A stretch of 64,000 bases of DNA from Thalassobaculum fulvum (GCF_014652915.1 NZ_BMZS01000011.1:232395-296394), one strand, 5' to 3'; positions 42,775 through 51,605 are shown, numbered from the stretch's first letter. A program made the numbers and translations. Notes: a model not told the origin generated them from the letters alone.

Positions 42775-43289
42775 CCGAGACCACCGATACCGGGGCTGCC
42801 GCCCCGTCGCTGATGGCGCGGGCGTGCCGCCTGCGCAGCCAGGTCGAGACGGTTGCGCCGCCGGTCGCGCAGGTTGCGTTGCGGCTGGCGCTGGCGGTGC
42901 CGTTCTACCGCTCGGGGCTGACCAAGTGGGACGGCTTCCTGCAGCTCTCCGACAGCGCGGTGTTCCTGTTCGAGGAGGAGTTCAAGCTGCACCTGTTCGG
43001 GGCGCTCGTCTCCTATCCGGCGCCGACGCTGATGGCGTTCCTGTCGGGAGTCGCGGAGATCGTGCTGCCGATCCTGCTGGTCCTCGGCCTCGGCACCCGG
43101 TTCGCGGCCCTGGGGCTGCTGGCGATGACGGCGATCATCCAGATCACCATTCCGGACGGCTGGGCCAACTTCCACCTGCCGTGGGCGGCGATGGCGCTGG
43201 CGCTGGTCGCCTGGGGCGGTGGGCCGGTCTCGCTCGACCGGCTGGTCCTGCGGTCGGGGCTGCTGTCGCGGCTGTGCGGCCGGCCCTGA
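42771..43289 (+). CDS. DoxX-family membrane protein of the bufferin operon
   Basis: A 172-residue protein with four membrane helices (about residues 33-50, 78-100, 105-125 and 130-150). SGLTKWDGFLQLSDSA (about 48) and the acidic FEEEFKLH loop match DoxX proteins found at the end of DUF2282/DUF692 operons. It may aid precursor handling, redox or copper management at the membrane; not proven. Translationally coupled to bufC. Confidence 0.85.
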   Translation: MTETTDTGAAAPSLMARACRLRSQVETVAPPVAQVALRLALAVPFYRSGLTKWDGFLQLSDSAVFLFEEEFKLHLFGALVSYPAPTLMAFLSGVAEIVLPILLVLGLGTRFAALGLLAMTAIIQITIPDGWANFHLPWAAMALALVAWGGGPVSLDRLVLRSGLLSRLCGRP

Positions 43290-43295
43290 ACAGGT

Positions 43296-43772
43296 TCAGT
43301 CGTCGCGGTCGTCCATCGGCACCCCCAGCCCGACCTTGGTGCGGTCCATCACCACGAAGGTACGGAACTTCCGGACCTGCGGGTTGTCGAAGAAGAACCG
43401 CTGGGTGAAGCGCTCGTAGCTCTTCATGTCGCGGGCGGTCAGGATGATGATGAAATCGGCGTCGCCGGTGACGTAGTAGCACTGCATCACCTCGGGCGTC
43501 GCCCGCATCGAGCGCTTGAAGGCGTCGATGATGTGCGGGTGCTCGCGCTCCAGCGACACCTCGACGATCATGGTCAGCGACCGGCCGACCGTCTCGGGCG
43601 CCACCACCGCGATCTCGGCCTCGATCACCCCGGCCTCGCGCAGCCGGCGCAGCCGTCGGTGGCAGGCCGAGGCCGACAGCCCGACCCGCTCGCCGAGCTG
43701 CTCGGCGGTCAGCCGGGCGTTCTCCTGCACCAGGGCCAGCAGCTTGCGGTCGAACGCGTCGAGATCGGCCAT
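43296..43772 (-). CDS. Lrp/AsnC-family regulator
   Basis: A 158-residue Lrp/AsnC protein. The N-terminal HTH (about residues 5-55) has LTAEQLGERVGLSASACHRRLRRLREAGVI (key SASACHRRLRRL). The C-terminal RAM/effector domain follows. ATG 43772 is given; GTG 43787 is possible and would overlap the AraC gene by 4 bp. It lies immediately after the AraC gene on the same strand and ends 6 bp from the converging DoxX gene. Likely responds to an amino acid. Confidence 0.88.
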   Translation of the reverse strand: MADLDAFDRKLLALVQENARLTAEQLGERVGLSASACHRRLRRLREAGVIEAEIAVVAPETVGRSLTMIVEVSLEREHPHIIDAFKRSMRATPEVMQCYYVTGDADFIIILTARDMKSYERFTQRFFFDNPQVRKFRTFVVMDRTKVGLGVPMDDRDD

Positions 43773-43783
43773 CGCGCGGGCGC

Positions 43784-44563
43784 TCACCGGGTCTCGGCGA
43801 AGTAGCGGCCCGGGGTGACGCCGAACGCCTTGCGGAAGCCGGCGACGAAGGCACTGGTGCCCTCGTAGCCGAGGCGGTGGGCGACGTCGCCGACCGAGGC
43901 GCCGAGCGACAGCCACTCTACCGCCTTCATCAGCCGGGCCTGCCGCAGCCACGCCCGGTAGCTGAGCCCGGTCTCGGACCGGAAATGCCGCTCGAACGAG
44001 CGCTCGGACAGGGCCGCCCGCCGCGCCACCTCGCCGAGGCCGTCGGCCCGCGCCGGATCGGCGGCCAGCTCGGTCACCGCGCGCCGCAGCCGCTCGGAGC
44101 TCGGCATCGGCAGGTGCAGGGGGGCCGCCCGCTCGGCCGCGAGCTGGTCGAGGATCACCGCGGCCAGCCGGCCGGCCGGACCGTCGGCGGCGTCGTCGTG
44201 CGGGTAGGCCATGAACGCGCCGATCAGTTCGCGCAACAGGGGCGACAGCCGGATCACCGAGGGCACCCTCGGCAGGTGCGGCACCACGTCGGGCCGGAAG
44301 TACAGGTAGCGCAGGATCGAGCGCTGGTGATAGCGGCTGCCGTGCAGGACCCCGGACGGCATCCACAGCGCCCGTTCCGGCGGCACCACGAAGCTGCCAC
44401 GCTCGGTCTCCACCGTGACCGAGCCGGAGACGATGTGGAACAGCTGAGCGCGCCAATGGCGGTGCGGCCGGTTGCGGGAGTCCCGGTCCTGCTCGCCGGC
44501 ATAGGCGATGACCGCGGCGGGGTGGTCGTCGGGGCTCTCCGGCGGTGGAGCGGTGAGGTCCAT
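43784..44563 (-). CDS. AraC-family regulator with cupin sensor domain
   Basis: A 259-residue protein. The N-terminal cupin (about residues 15-95) has PHRHWRAQLFHIVSGSVTVET (key HRHWRAQL). The C-terminal double HTH (about 155-259) has ALSERSFERHFRSETGLSYRAWLRQARL and VGDVAHRLGYEGTSAFVAGFRKAFGVTPG (key SAFVAGFRKAFG). ATG 44563 is used. Divergent from an MFS gene, its likely target through the direct repeats at 44564-44591. Confidence 0.88.
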   Translation of the reverse strand: MDLTAPPPESPDDHPAAVIAYAGEQDRDSRNRPHRHWRAQLFHIVSGSVTVETERGSFVVPPERALWMPSGVLHGSRYHQRSILRYLYFRPDVVPHLPRVPSVIRLSPLLRELIGAFMAYPHDDAADGPAGRLAAVILDQLAAERAAPLHLPMPSSERLRRAVTELAADPARADGLGEVARRAALSERSFERHFRSETGLSYRAWLRQARLMKAVEWLSLGASVGDVAHRLGYEGTSAFVAGFRKAFGVTPGRYFAETR

Positions 44564-44591
44564 TTGGCGACTCGTCGATATTGATTGGCAA
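44564..44591. promoter_or_regulatory. Direct repeats between AraC and MFS genes
   Basis: TTGGCGA (44564-44570) and TTGGCAA (44585-44591), a same-orientation pair 21 bp apart (two helical turns), the usual layout of an AraC-type site. It abuts the AraC start, which fits autoregulation. Confidence 0.4.
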
Positions 44592-44668
44592 AACCACGCT
44601 AACACGAAACGGAAAGGGGCGGGTACCTAGGGGCCTTCCCTGCCCGAACCGACCTGCCGGACTTCGCC

Positions 44669-45907
44669 ATGAGCTACCTGACCGCTTCCGCCGACCCAAA
44701 GGCCACCGCCGGCTGGCGCTCGCCCGTCGTGATGCTGATGATCATGGCGGCGGCGATGCAGCTGTCGTTCGCCGCCTGGTGGAACCTGATGAACAACTTC
44801 GCGGTCCACGAGCTCGACTTCACGGGCCGCGAGATCGGCATCCAGCAGTCGATCCGCGAGATCCCGGGCTTCCTGTCGTTCCTGGCGGTCTACCTGCTGC
44901 TGTTCATGCGCGAGCAGACGCTCGCCTACCTGTCGCTGCTGTTCCTGGGGATCGGGGTGGCGGTCACCGGCTACTTTCCGACCGCCTGGGGCTTCTACCT
45001 GACCACCTTCGTGATGTCGGTCGGCTTCCACTACTACGAGACCGCGGCCCAGTCGTTGTCGCTGCAATGGCTGCCGAAGGCGACGGCGGCCGCCAGCATG
45101 GGCAAGATCATCGCGGTCGGCGCGTTCGCGCAGCTGGTCGCCTACGGCCTGATCCTTGGCGGCTGGAAGACGTTGGAGCTGTCGTTCACCACCGTGTTCC
45201 TGATCGCCGGCATGCTGACCCTGGCGGTGCTGGCGTTCCTGTTCCTGGCCTACCCGGCGTTCCGCGAGGGCGTGCCGCAGCACAAGAAGCTCATCCTGCG
45301 CAAGCGCTACTGGCTGTACTACGCGCTGACCTTCATGGGCGGGGCGCGGCGGCAGATCTTCACGGTGTTCGCCGGCTTCCTGATGGTCGAACGCTTCGGC
45401 TACGACGTCCACGAGGTCGCCGGGCTGTTCTTCCTGAACGGCGCGGTCAACATGCTGCTGGCCCCGAAGATCGGCAAGCTGATCGTCCGGTTCGGCGAGC
45501 GCACCGCGCTGACCTTCGAATACGTCGGGCTGATCGCGGTGTTCACCACCTACGCCTTCGTGACCGACGCGTACCTGGCGGGCGCGCTGTACGTCATCGA
45601 CCACGCGTTCTTCGCCATCGCGATCGCCATGCGCACCTATTTCCAGAAGATCGCCGACCCTGCCGACATCGCGCCGACCGCCGGGGTGGCGTTCACCATC
45701 AACCACATCGCCGCCGTCGGCATCCCGGTGACGTTCGGCCTGCTGTGGCTGGCGTCGCCGGCCGCGGTGTTCCTGGCCGGGGCGGCGATGGCGGCGGTCA
45801 GCCTGTTCCTGGCGCGGCTGGTGCCGACGGTGCCGTCGGCCGGCAACGAGGTCGACTGGAGCCTGGGATTCGGGGCCCGGCGGATGGCGGCCTCGGAGGC
45901 GGAGTGA
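44669..45907 (+). CDS. MFS transporter
   Basis: A 412-residue major facilitator protein with about twelve predicted helices and a central cytoplasmic loop near residues 200-215 (FREGVPQHKKLILRKRYW). The first helices contain WWNLMNNFAVHEL and FTGREIGIQQSIREIPGF (key GIQQSIREIPG), which I recognise only as a general MFS pattern. Substrate unknown. Divergent from an AraC regulator, so probably induced by its substrate. The start is ATG 44669; no strong ribosome site is seen. Confidence 0.85.
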   Translation: MSYLTASADPKATAGWRSPVVMLMIMAAAMQLSFAAWWNLMNNFAVHELDFTGREIGIQQSIREIPGFLSFLAVYLLLFMREQTLAYLSLLFLGIGVAVTGYFPTAWGFYLTTFVMSVGFHYYETAAQSLSLQWLPKATAAASMGKIIAVGAFAQLVAYGLILGGWKTLELSFTTVFLIAGMLTLAVLAFLFLAYPAFREGVPQHKKLILRKRYWLYYALTFMGGARRQIFTVFAGFLMVERFGYDVHEVAGLFFLNGAVNMLLAPKIGKLIVRFGERTALTFEYVGLIAVFTTYAFVTDAYLAGALYVIDHAFFAIAIAMRTYFQKIADPADIAPTAGVAFTINHIAAVGIPVTFGLLWLASPAAVFLAGAAMAAVSLFLARLVPTVPSAGNEVDWSLGFGARRMAASEAE

Positions 45908-45932
45908 CATCGCGGCGGAGTGACATCGCGGC
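45901..45932. repeat. Tandem 16-bp duplication at the MFS gene end
   Basis: GGAGTGACATCGCGGC twice, exact (45901-45916 and 45917-45932). The MFS stop (45905-45907) is in the first copy; the second therefore holds a copy of the last codon and stop. Likely slippage. Confidence 0.8.
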
Positions 45933-45980
45933 CGGCTTGCCCGAAGCTGTGATCCGGCAACCAACCGGAGAGCGCTGGCG

Positions 45981-46226
45981 ATGAAGGACGAGAAGATCCC
46001 CATCGAGGAGGTCTACGTACCGGCGAAGCGGCGGGCGACCCTGAATCCCGAGACCGTCGAGCAGCTCGCCGCCGCAATCCTCGAGGAGGGCCAGAAGTCG
46101 CCGATCCTGGTCCGCCACGACGGCAAGCGCTTCGTCCTGGTCGAGGGGCTGCACCGGCTGGAAGCCTGTAAGGCGCTCGGGGAGGAGACCATCCTGGGCA
46201 ACCGGGTCCAGGCCCGGAAGTACTGA
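45981..46226 (+). CDS. Single-domain ParB/sulfiredoxin-like protein
   Basis: An 81-residue protein made only of a ParB N-terminal-type domain. The motif VEGLHRLEACKALGE (residues about 54-68; EGxHRxxA) is the nucleotide-binding box of that fold, and PETVEQLAAAILEEGQKSPILV precedes it. It lacks the DNA-binding HTH and dimer domain of ParB, so a role in chromosome segregation is unlikely. GGAGA precedes ATG 45981. Could be a toxin-antitoxin, kinase-like or sulfiredoxin-type protein; function unknown. Confidence 0.75.
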   Translation: MKDEKIPIEEVYVPAKRRATLNPETVEQLAAAILEEGQKSPILVRHDGKRFVLVEGLHRLEACKALGEETILGNRVQARKY

Positions 46227-46247
46227 CGTCGCGGCGGCGCCGGCGGC

Positions 46248-46568
46248 CTACCGCAGCGACTGCAGGTAGGCCACCAGGTCCTCGATGCGGTCCCGGGTCA
46301 GGTCGAAGGGCGGCATCTGCCCGCGGACATGCGGGTTGGCGAGGAAGCCGCGCAGGTAGTCGGCGGATCGTTCGCGGGCGATCTTCGGAAACGGCGGGCC
46401 GACGTCGGACGCCCGCGCCGAGGCGCCGCTGGCGTGGCAATCGCTGCACCAGCGGGCGGCGATCTCGGCACCGCGCTTCGCCGGATCGATGCTCTCGGCA
46501 GCGGCGGCCGGGGCGGCGGCGAGCATCCCGCAGCACGCGGCCACGAACGCCATGCGGTGAACGGTCAT
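46248..46568 (-). CDS. Small periplasmic c-type cytochrome
   Basis: A 106-residue protein with a signal peptide (residues 1-24, cleavage near AAAAE) and one haem motif CSDCH (CxxCH; residues 41-45). The axial Met is probably in GQMPPFDL (about 84). DLVAYLQSLR ends the protein, as in class I cytochromes. It would shuttle electrons in the periplasm. GGAGG precedes ATG 46568. Convergent to the ParB-like gene. The 233-bp gap upstream holds nothing I can name. Confidence 0.9.
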   Translation of the reverse strand: MTVHRMAFVAACCGMLAAAPAAAAESIDPAKRGAEIAARWCSDCHASGASARASDVGPPFPKIARERSADYLRGFLANPHVRGQMPPFDLTRDRIEDLVAYLQSLR

Positions 46569-46801
46569 CGTCAGCCTCCATCCGGATGGTACGGGCGGGC
46601 GACCGATCCAGGCGTCCGTGGGCCGTTGTCCCGTCAGCCGAAGGCCGTGCCCGCCAAGCTTGTAGCGCCACTGTACAGAGGAATTCGACGGTGGGCCGTT
46701 ACATTGTCGCTTCCGGCTGCTCCGGCGGCGGCGAAGCGCTCGTGCCGGGTCTGGCGGATCATGGCCGGGCTCGCTCGGGCGCCGCGGCCCGCCAGGTCGC
46801 T

Positions 46802-47533
46802 CTACCAGGGCACGGTTTCGCTGCGGTGGTCGAAGAACCCGCCTGACTGCCCCGGACCGAGGGTCTCGACGACCTGAAGCAGCCGATCGGCCGCCTCGCC
46901 GGGCGGCTGGGTTGCCAGCCCGGCCTTGGCGAACGGCGCTGACAGCGGGGTGTCGACCGTCCCCGGATGCAGGGCCACGCAGATGGCGTCGCGATGCGTG
47001 CGGGCGAGTTCGACGGAGGCGGTGCGGACCAACTGGTTGAGGGCTGCCTTGGAAGCACGATAGCCGTACCAGCCGCCGAGCCGGTTGTCGGCGATGCTGC
47101 CGACCCGCGCCGACAAGGTCGCGAAGACCGCCTTGCCGGTGCGCGGCAGGATCGGAAGCAGGTGCTTCATGATGAGCGCCGGACCGATCGCGTTCAGCGC
47201 GAAGCATCGGGCCAGCCTGTCGCCGTCAAGGTCCCGCCATGATTTCTCCGGGCCTTGGTGCGTGTCGTGCAGGAACCCCGTCGCGTCGATCGCCAGGCGG
47301 ATCGGTGCCATCGCCGCGGCATGGCCCACGGCCTGCTGAAGGCCGGTCTCGTCGAGGAGGTCGATGGCCGGTTCGGTATGGCGGCCGAAACCGATCGCGC
47401 GCACGAACCGAGGACTTGCCTCCAGGCGGGCGAGCAGCGCACTGCCTATGCCGCCTCCGGCGCCGAAGACGATCGCGACGCCGTCATCGGGAAACGAGTC
47501 GAAGGATGGTGTCGTGACGAGGGTGGCCGACAT
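46802..47533 (-). CDS. Short-chain dehydrogenase/reductase
   Basis: A 243-residue SDR. NAD(P)-binding GAGGGIGSAL is at about residues 24-33, and the YxxxK active site reads YGYRASK (about 156-162) with Ser in LSARVGS upstream. It resembles C-factor-like SDRs. Substrate unknown. Stands alone; 62 bp downstream of the M24 gene on the same strand. Confidence 0.87.
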   Translation of the reverse strand: MSATLVTTPSFDSFPDDGVAIVFGAGGGIGSALLARLEASPRFVRAIGFGRHTEPAIDLLDETGLQQAVGHAAAMAPIRLAIDATGFLHDTHQGPEKSWRDLDGDRLARCFALNAIGPALIMKHLLPILPRTGKAVFATLSARVGSIADNRLGGWYGYRASKAALNQLVRTASVELARTHRDAICVALHPGTVDTPLSAPFAKAGLATQPPGEAADRLLQVVETLGPGQSGGFFDHRSETVPW

Positions 47534-47595
47534 CGTCCGGTGCCTTGTCTGAGGATACGGACTCCCTGCTACGTTCGGGACGCCCACCCGGATCG

Positions 47596-48762
47596 TCACC
47601 GCACCGGCAGGTCGAGCGGTTGCCGGCTCAGGACCTCGAAGCCGTCCGCGGTCACCAGCACGGTATTGCCGAGGCCGATCGCCACCCGGGTCGCCGGGTC
47701 GCCGACCATCACGTGCGGGAAGAACACCATGCCCGGCTCCAGCACCAGCGGGTTGCCGGCGTAGATCATCGGCGGCACGTCCATCCAGGACGGCCGGTAG
47801 GTCGCGCCGAGCGAGTAGCCGCAGGCGGCGAACCGGTGGTCGCGGTGGCCGGCGGCGTCCAGGCGGCGGCGGTGGATGTCGTCGACGGCGCCGAGCGGCT
47901 CGCCCGGCCGGAACGCCTGCTGCATTTCCTCGAGCGTGTCGCGCACCAGGGCGTGCAGGTCGCGGTGCGCGTCGCCGGGCCGGCCGATCGATATGCTGCG
48001 CTCGATGCAGGCGTTGTAGCGGCGCCAGGTCCCGGCGTACTCCAGGATCAGCAGGTCGCTGTCGGCGAGGCGGCGCGGCCCGCCGACGCCGCGGCCGTAG
48101 ATCGCCCGGCTGCCGGAGTTGGCCAGCGGGCCGGCCGGCGGCATGTCGCCGCCGGCGGTCAGGATCGAGGTCAGGATCGCCGAGGTCACCGCCGCGTCCA
48201 TCACGCCGGGTGCGGCGATCGCCAGCGCCGCGTCGTAGGCGTCGTCGGCCAGTTCCGCGGCCCTGCGGACGAATTCGATCTCGGCCGGCGACTTCACCAG
48301 CCGCAGTTCTGCGACCACGTGGCTGGCGTCGACCAGGGTGCAGAACCCGTCCAGGGCGGCCTGGACCAGCGACAGGCTCCGGCCGGTCAGCCCGTAGGTG
48401 TTCAGCTCGATGCCGATCCGCGAGCCGCGCAGGCGCAGCCCGTCCAGGATGTCGCGCAGCTCGACCGCCGGGTCGGCGTCCTCGGCGTTCAGCCAGACCC
48501 GGACCTCGTCGATCAGCGAGGTGTCGCGGGCCTGCGAGACGTCCGGCCGCCGGCACAGCAGGGTGAGCGGGCGGCCGTCGGCGGTGACCACCAGGCACTG
48601 GAAGAACACGTAGCCGCCGCCGTCGTAGCCGGTCAGGTAGTAGTGGCTCTCCTGGGCGAAGCACAGCAGGGCGTCCAGCCCCTCGGCGGCGAGCCGCGCG
48701 CGGGTCCGGGCCAGCCGGTCGCGGTGCTCGGTCTCCGGAAACGGCAGCGCGGGACCGGACAT
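47596..48762 (-). CDS. M24 family (creatinase/ectoine hydrolase-like) protein
   Basis: A 388-residue pita-bread-fold protein. The N-terminal creatinase domain runs to about residue 150 and the catalytic domain follows. At the site of the usual metal Asp pair it reads LEYAGTWRRYNACIERS, where Xaa-Pro peptidases have D.G..Y.SD..R. Both Asp are replaced, which puts it with the metal-independent creatinase/ectoine-hydrolase branch. It would hydrolyse a C-N bond in a small compound. Just after a DUF2798 gene (3 bp) and divergent from the ammonia-lyase operon. Confidence 0.82.
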   Translation of the reverse strand: MSGPALPFPETEHRDRLARTRARLAAEGLDALLCFAQESHYYLTGYDGGGYVFFQCLVVTADGRPLTLLCRRPDVSQARDTSLIDEVRVWLNAEDADPAVELRDILDGLRLRGSRIGIELNTYGLTGRSLSLVQAALDGFCTLVDASHVVAELRLVKSPAEIEFVRRAAELADDAYDAALAIAAPGVMDAAVTSAILTSILTAGGDMPPAGPLANSGSRAIYGRGVGGPRRLADSDLLILEYAGTWRRYNACIERSISIGRPGDAHRDLHALVRDTLEEMQQAFRPGEPLGAVDDIHRRRLDAAGHRDHRFAACGYSLGATYRPSWMDVPPMIYAGNPLVLEPGMVFFPHVMVGDPATRVAIGLGNTVLVTADGFEVLSRQPLDLPVR

Positions 48763-48765
48763 CGT

Positions 48766-49032
48766 TCAGCGCCCGGGCTGCTCGACCAGCACGCCGACGA
48801 TGCGCCGGACCACCGGCAGCACGAACACCAGGATCGGGAAGGCGATCACCCACGACGTTGCCCAGGACTGCATCCACACCGTCACGAAGCCGGTCCCGAG
48901 CCCGTAGCCGCGGATCGTCGAGATGCAGGCGACGATGCACGACATGAATACCGAAATGATCAGCGGCGTGAGGATCACCGCATAGCGCGCCGGCAGCTTG
49001 CGCCGCGCGCCCGTCGTCTTCTGCATTGCCAT
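48766..49032 (-). CDS. DUF2798 small membrane protein
   Basis: An 88-residue protein with two membrane helices (about residues 17-38 and 58-78), matching DUF2798: LPARYAVILTPLIISVFMSCIVACIST in parts (RYAVILTPLIISVFMS). Function unknown. GGGAGACGGC precedes ATG 49032. First gene of a leftward pair with the M24 gene, divergent from the ammonia-lyase operon. Confidence 0.8.
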   Translation of the reverse strand: MAMQKTTGARRKLPARYAVILTPLIISVFMSCIVACISTIRGYGLGTGFVTVWMQSWATSWVIAFPILVFVLPVVRRIVGVLVEQPGR

Positions 49033-49212
49033 GCCGTCTCCCAGGCGTGCCGAGGCCGCGAGAATAGCCGCGACCGCGGGGCCGAGTCGCGCGGCGAGAG
49101 CGTCCGTCATCGGCATGACTATCGTGCCGAACGGATACCGGGGCATGCGATCGAAGCCGCAGCTGGGATCGGCCGCAAACCGACCAATAATCGCCAGATT
49201 TCTGCAGAACAT

Positions 49213-49254
49213 ACGGTATCTACGCCGAAATTCGTCGCGCCGCGCTGATACCGT
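49213..49254. promoter_or_regulatory. Long-spaced inverted repeat in the M24 / ammonia-lyase divergent region
   Basis: ACGGTATC (49213-49220) and GATACCGT (49247-49254), perfect arms 34 bp apart centre to centre. A third half-site, GATACCG, is at 49134-49140. All lie in the 250-bp gap between divergent transcription units, ending 28 bp before the ammonia-lyase start. Confidence 0.45.
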
Positions 49255-49282
49255 GTCGGCGTTCACCCAGCCGGAGACCGCC

Positions 49283-50425
49283 ATGTCCGCCGCCCGCCCC
49301 GCCATCGAGCACCTGTCCAACCCGCATGCCGACCACGCAGCACCCCTGCCCGGTGTCCTGACCCGGGAAACCCGTGTCGAGGCGCAGCAGGCGGTCCGGG
49401 CCTGGCCCGGCTATGCGCCGACCCCGCTGCTCGACCTGCCCGACCTGGCCCGGCGGCTCGGCGTGGCGGCGGTGCGCTGGAAGGACGAGGGCGGGCGCTT
49501 CGGGCTCGGCAGCTTCAAGGCGCTCGGCGGCGCCTACGCGGTGCAGCGCCTGGTGCGCCAGCTCGGCGGCGGTGCCGACATCACCTTCGCGGCGGCCACC
49601 GACGGCAACCACGGCCGCTCGGTCGCCTGGGGCGCGCGCCAGGCCGGTGCCCGCTGCATGATCTACCTGCACGCCGGGGTCAGCGCCGGCCGCGAGGCGG
49701 CGCTGCGGGCGCTCGGGGCCGATATCGTCCGGGTCGCCGGCAACTACGACGACAGCGTGCGGCAGTGTGCCCGCGACGCCGCCGAGAACGGCTGGCACGT
49801 GGTCTCCGATACCGCCTGGGAGGGCTACCGGGAGGTGCCGACCGCGGTGATGGCCGGCTATTCGCTGATCGCGGCCGAGGCAATTGAACAGATGGCCGGC
49901 GAGCGCCCGACCCACGTGCTGGTGCAGGGCGGCGTCGGCGGCGTGGCGGCGGCGATCTGCGCCGAGCTGCGCGACGCCTGGGGGGCCGAGGCGCCGCGCT
50001 TCGTGGTGGTGGAGCCGGCGCTGGCGGCCTGCCTGCTGGAGAGCGCCCGGCATGGTGGGCGCACCGAGATCCCGATCGAGGACGAGACGGTGATGGCCGG
50101 GCTGTCCTGCGGCGACCCGTCGCCGCTGGCCTGGGAGGTGCTGGACCCCGGCGCCGACGACTTCGTGGCGGTCGACGACGCCTGGGTGCCGCCGGCGATG
50201 CGGCTGCTGGCCGACGGCGAGGGCGGCGACCGGCCGGTGGTGGCCGGCGAGTCCGGGGTGGCCGGGCTGGCGGCGCTCCTGGCGGCGAAGGAGCGGCCGG
50301 AGATGTGGGCGGCGCTCGGCCTCGACGCCTCGAGCCGGGTGCTGCTGATCGGCACCGAGGGCGCGACCGACCCGGACATCTACCGGCAGATCGTCGGCCG
50401 GTCCCCCGAGGCGGTGGCCGCGTGA
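49283..50425 (+). CDS. Diaminopropionate ammonia-lyase-like PLP enzyme
   Basis: A 380-residue fold-type II PLP enzyme of the diaminopropionate ammonia-lyase / threonine dehydratase-like group. The PLP Lys is Lys79 in RFGLGSFKALGG, the substrate loop is ATDGNHGRS and the phosphate-binding loop is GGVGGVAAA. It would release ammonia and a keto acid from an amino acid. EutB of hydroxyectoine catabolism is a relative, so the exact substrate is open. ATG 49283 follows GGAGACCGCC. Shares one base with the M20 gene. Confidence 0.85.
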   Translation: MSAARPAIEHLSNPHADHAAPLPGVLTRETRVEAQQAVRAWPGYAPTPLLDLPDLARRLGVAAVRWKDEGGRFGLGSFKALGGAYAVQRLVRQLGGGADITFAAATDGNHGRSVAWGARQAGARCMIYLHAGVSAGREAALRALGADIVRVAGNYDDSVRQCARDAAENGWHVVSDTAWEGYREVPTAVMAGYSLIAAEAIEQMAGERPTHVLVQGGVGGVAAAICAELRDAWGAEAPRFVVVEPALAACLLESARHGGRTEIPIEDETVMAGLSCGDPSPLAWEVLDPGADDFVAVDDAWVPPAMRLLADGEGGDRPVVAGESGVAGLAALLAAKERPEMWAALGLDASSRVLLIGTEGATDPDIYRQIVGRSPEAVAA

Positions 50426-51600
50426 TGGCCGGCGCCCGGGAAATCTCGCCGGAGCTGGTCGCGGCGATGACCGAATGGCGCCGCGACTTCCACCGCCATC
50501 CGGAGCTGGGATTCCAGGAGACCCGCACCAGCCGCCTGATCGCCGAGCGGCTGGCCGGGTTCGGCCTGGAGGTCCATGCGGGCATCGGCGGCACCGGGGT
50601 GGTCGGCGTGCTGCGGCGCGGCTCGTCGAACCGGGCGGTCGGCCTGCGCGCCGACATCGACGCCCTGCCGATCACCGAGAAGAACGACTTCGCGCACCGC
50701 TCGGCGACCGACGGCGTGATGCACGCCTGCGGTCATGACGGCCACACCGCCATGCTGCTGGGGGCGGCGAAGCACCTCGCCGGGTCCGAGACGTTCGACG
50801 GCACCGTGGTGTTCATCTTCCAGCCGGCCGAGGAGCACGGCCGCGGCGCCCTGGCGATGATCGAGGACGGGCTGTTCGAGCGGTTCGGGGTCGACCAGGT
50901 GTTCGGCATCCACAACATGCCGGGCCTGCCGGTCGGGCAGCTCGCGGTCCGCACCGGGCCGATCATGGCAAGCGAGGACAATTTCGAGATCGTCATCCAC
51001 GGCGCCGGCGGTCACGCCTCGGCGCCGCAGAACACGGTCGACCCGATCGTCATCGCCGCCGAGGTGGTGCTGGCGCTGCAGACCATCGTGGCCCGCGGCT
51101 TCGGGCCGTCCGACGCGGTCGTGGTGTCGGCCACCGAGATCACCACCGACGGGGTGCGCAACGTGATCCCGTCGACCGCCTGGATCCGCGGCGACGTCCG
51201 CACCTTCGTGCCGGCCCACCAGCAGCGGGTCGAGGCGCTGATGCGGCGGATCGCGGCCGGGGTGTGCGCCGCCCACGGCGCGACCTGCGAGGTCGAGTAC
51301 GCCAACTCGTTCGTGCCGACCGTCAACACGGCGGAGGCCACCGACCTGGTGGTGCGGGCGGCCCGCGGCGCGCTCGGCGACGGCAACGTCGACCCGGACT
51401 GCCGGCCGATCGGCGGCGCCGAGGACTTCGCGCGCATGCTGGCGGTCCGCGACGGCTGCTTCGCGTTCCTCGGCAACGGCGGCGACGCCGGCCAAGGCCG
51501 CGGCCTGCACGGCCAGTATTACGACTTCAACGACGATGCTCTCGCTCCCGGCGCCGCGTACTGGATCGGGCTCGTCGAGGCCGCTTTACCGGCCCGGTGA
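50425..51600 (+). CDS. M20-family amidohydrolase (N-acyl amino acid type)
   Basis: A 391-residue M20D amidohydrolase of the HipO/AbgB type. Metal ligands are visible: Cys102 and His104 in HACGHDGH, the Glu pair in QPAEEHGRG, and a His in FGIHNMPG. The dimerisation domain lies at about 180-300. It would remove an acyl group from an N-acylated amino acid, possibly making the substrate for the ammonia-lyase encoded just before it (TGATG overlap at 50423-50427). Confidence 0.9.
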   Translation: MAGAREISPELVAAMTEWRRDFHRHPELGFQETRTSRLIAERLAGFGLEVHAGIGGTGVVGVLRRGSSNRAVGLRADIDALPITEKNDFAHRSATDGVMHACGHDGHTAMLLGAAKHLAGSETFDGTVVFIFQPAEEHGRGALAMIEDGLFERFGVDQVFGIHNMPGLPVGQLAVRTGPIMASEDNFEIVIHGAGGHASAPQNTVDPIVIAAEVVLALQTIVARGFGPSDAVVVSATEITTDGVRNVIPSTAWIRGDVRTFVPAHQQRVEALMRRIAAGVCAAHGATCEVEYANSFVPTVNTAEATDLVVRAARGALGDGNVDPDCRPIGGAEDFARMLAVRDGCFAFLGNGGDAGQGRGLHGQYYDFNDDALAPGAAYWIGLVEAALPAR

Positions 51601-51605
51601 CGGCG

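Noticed and set aside
46569..46801. Gene in the 233-bp gap between the cytochrome and SDR genes
   Set aside because: Only short frames without ribosome sites or motifs; nothing supportable.
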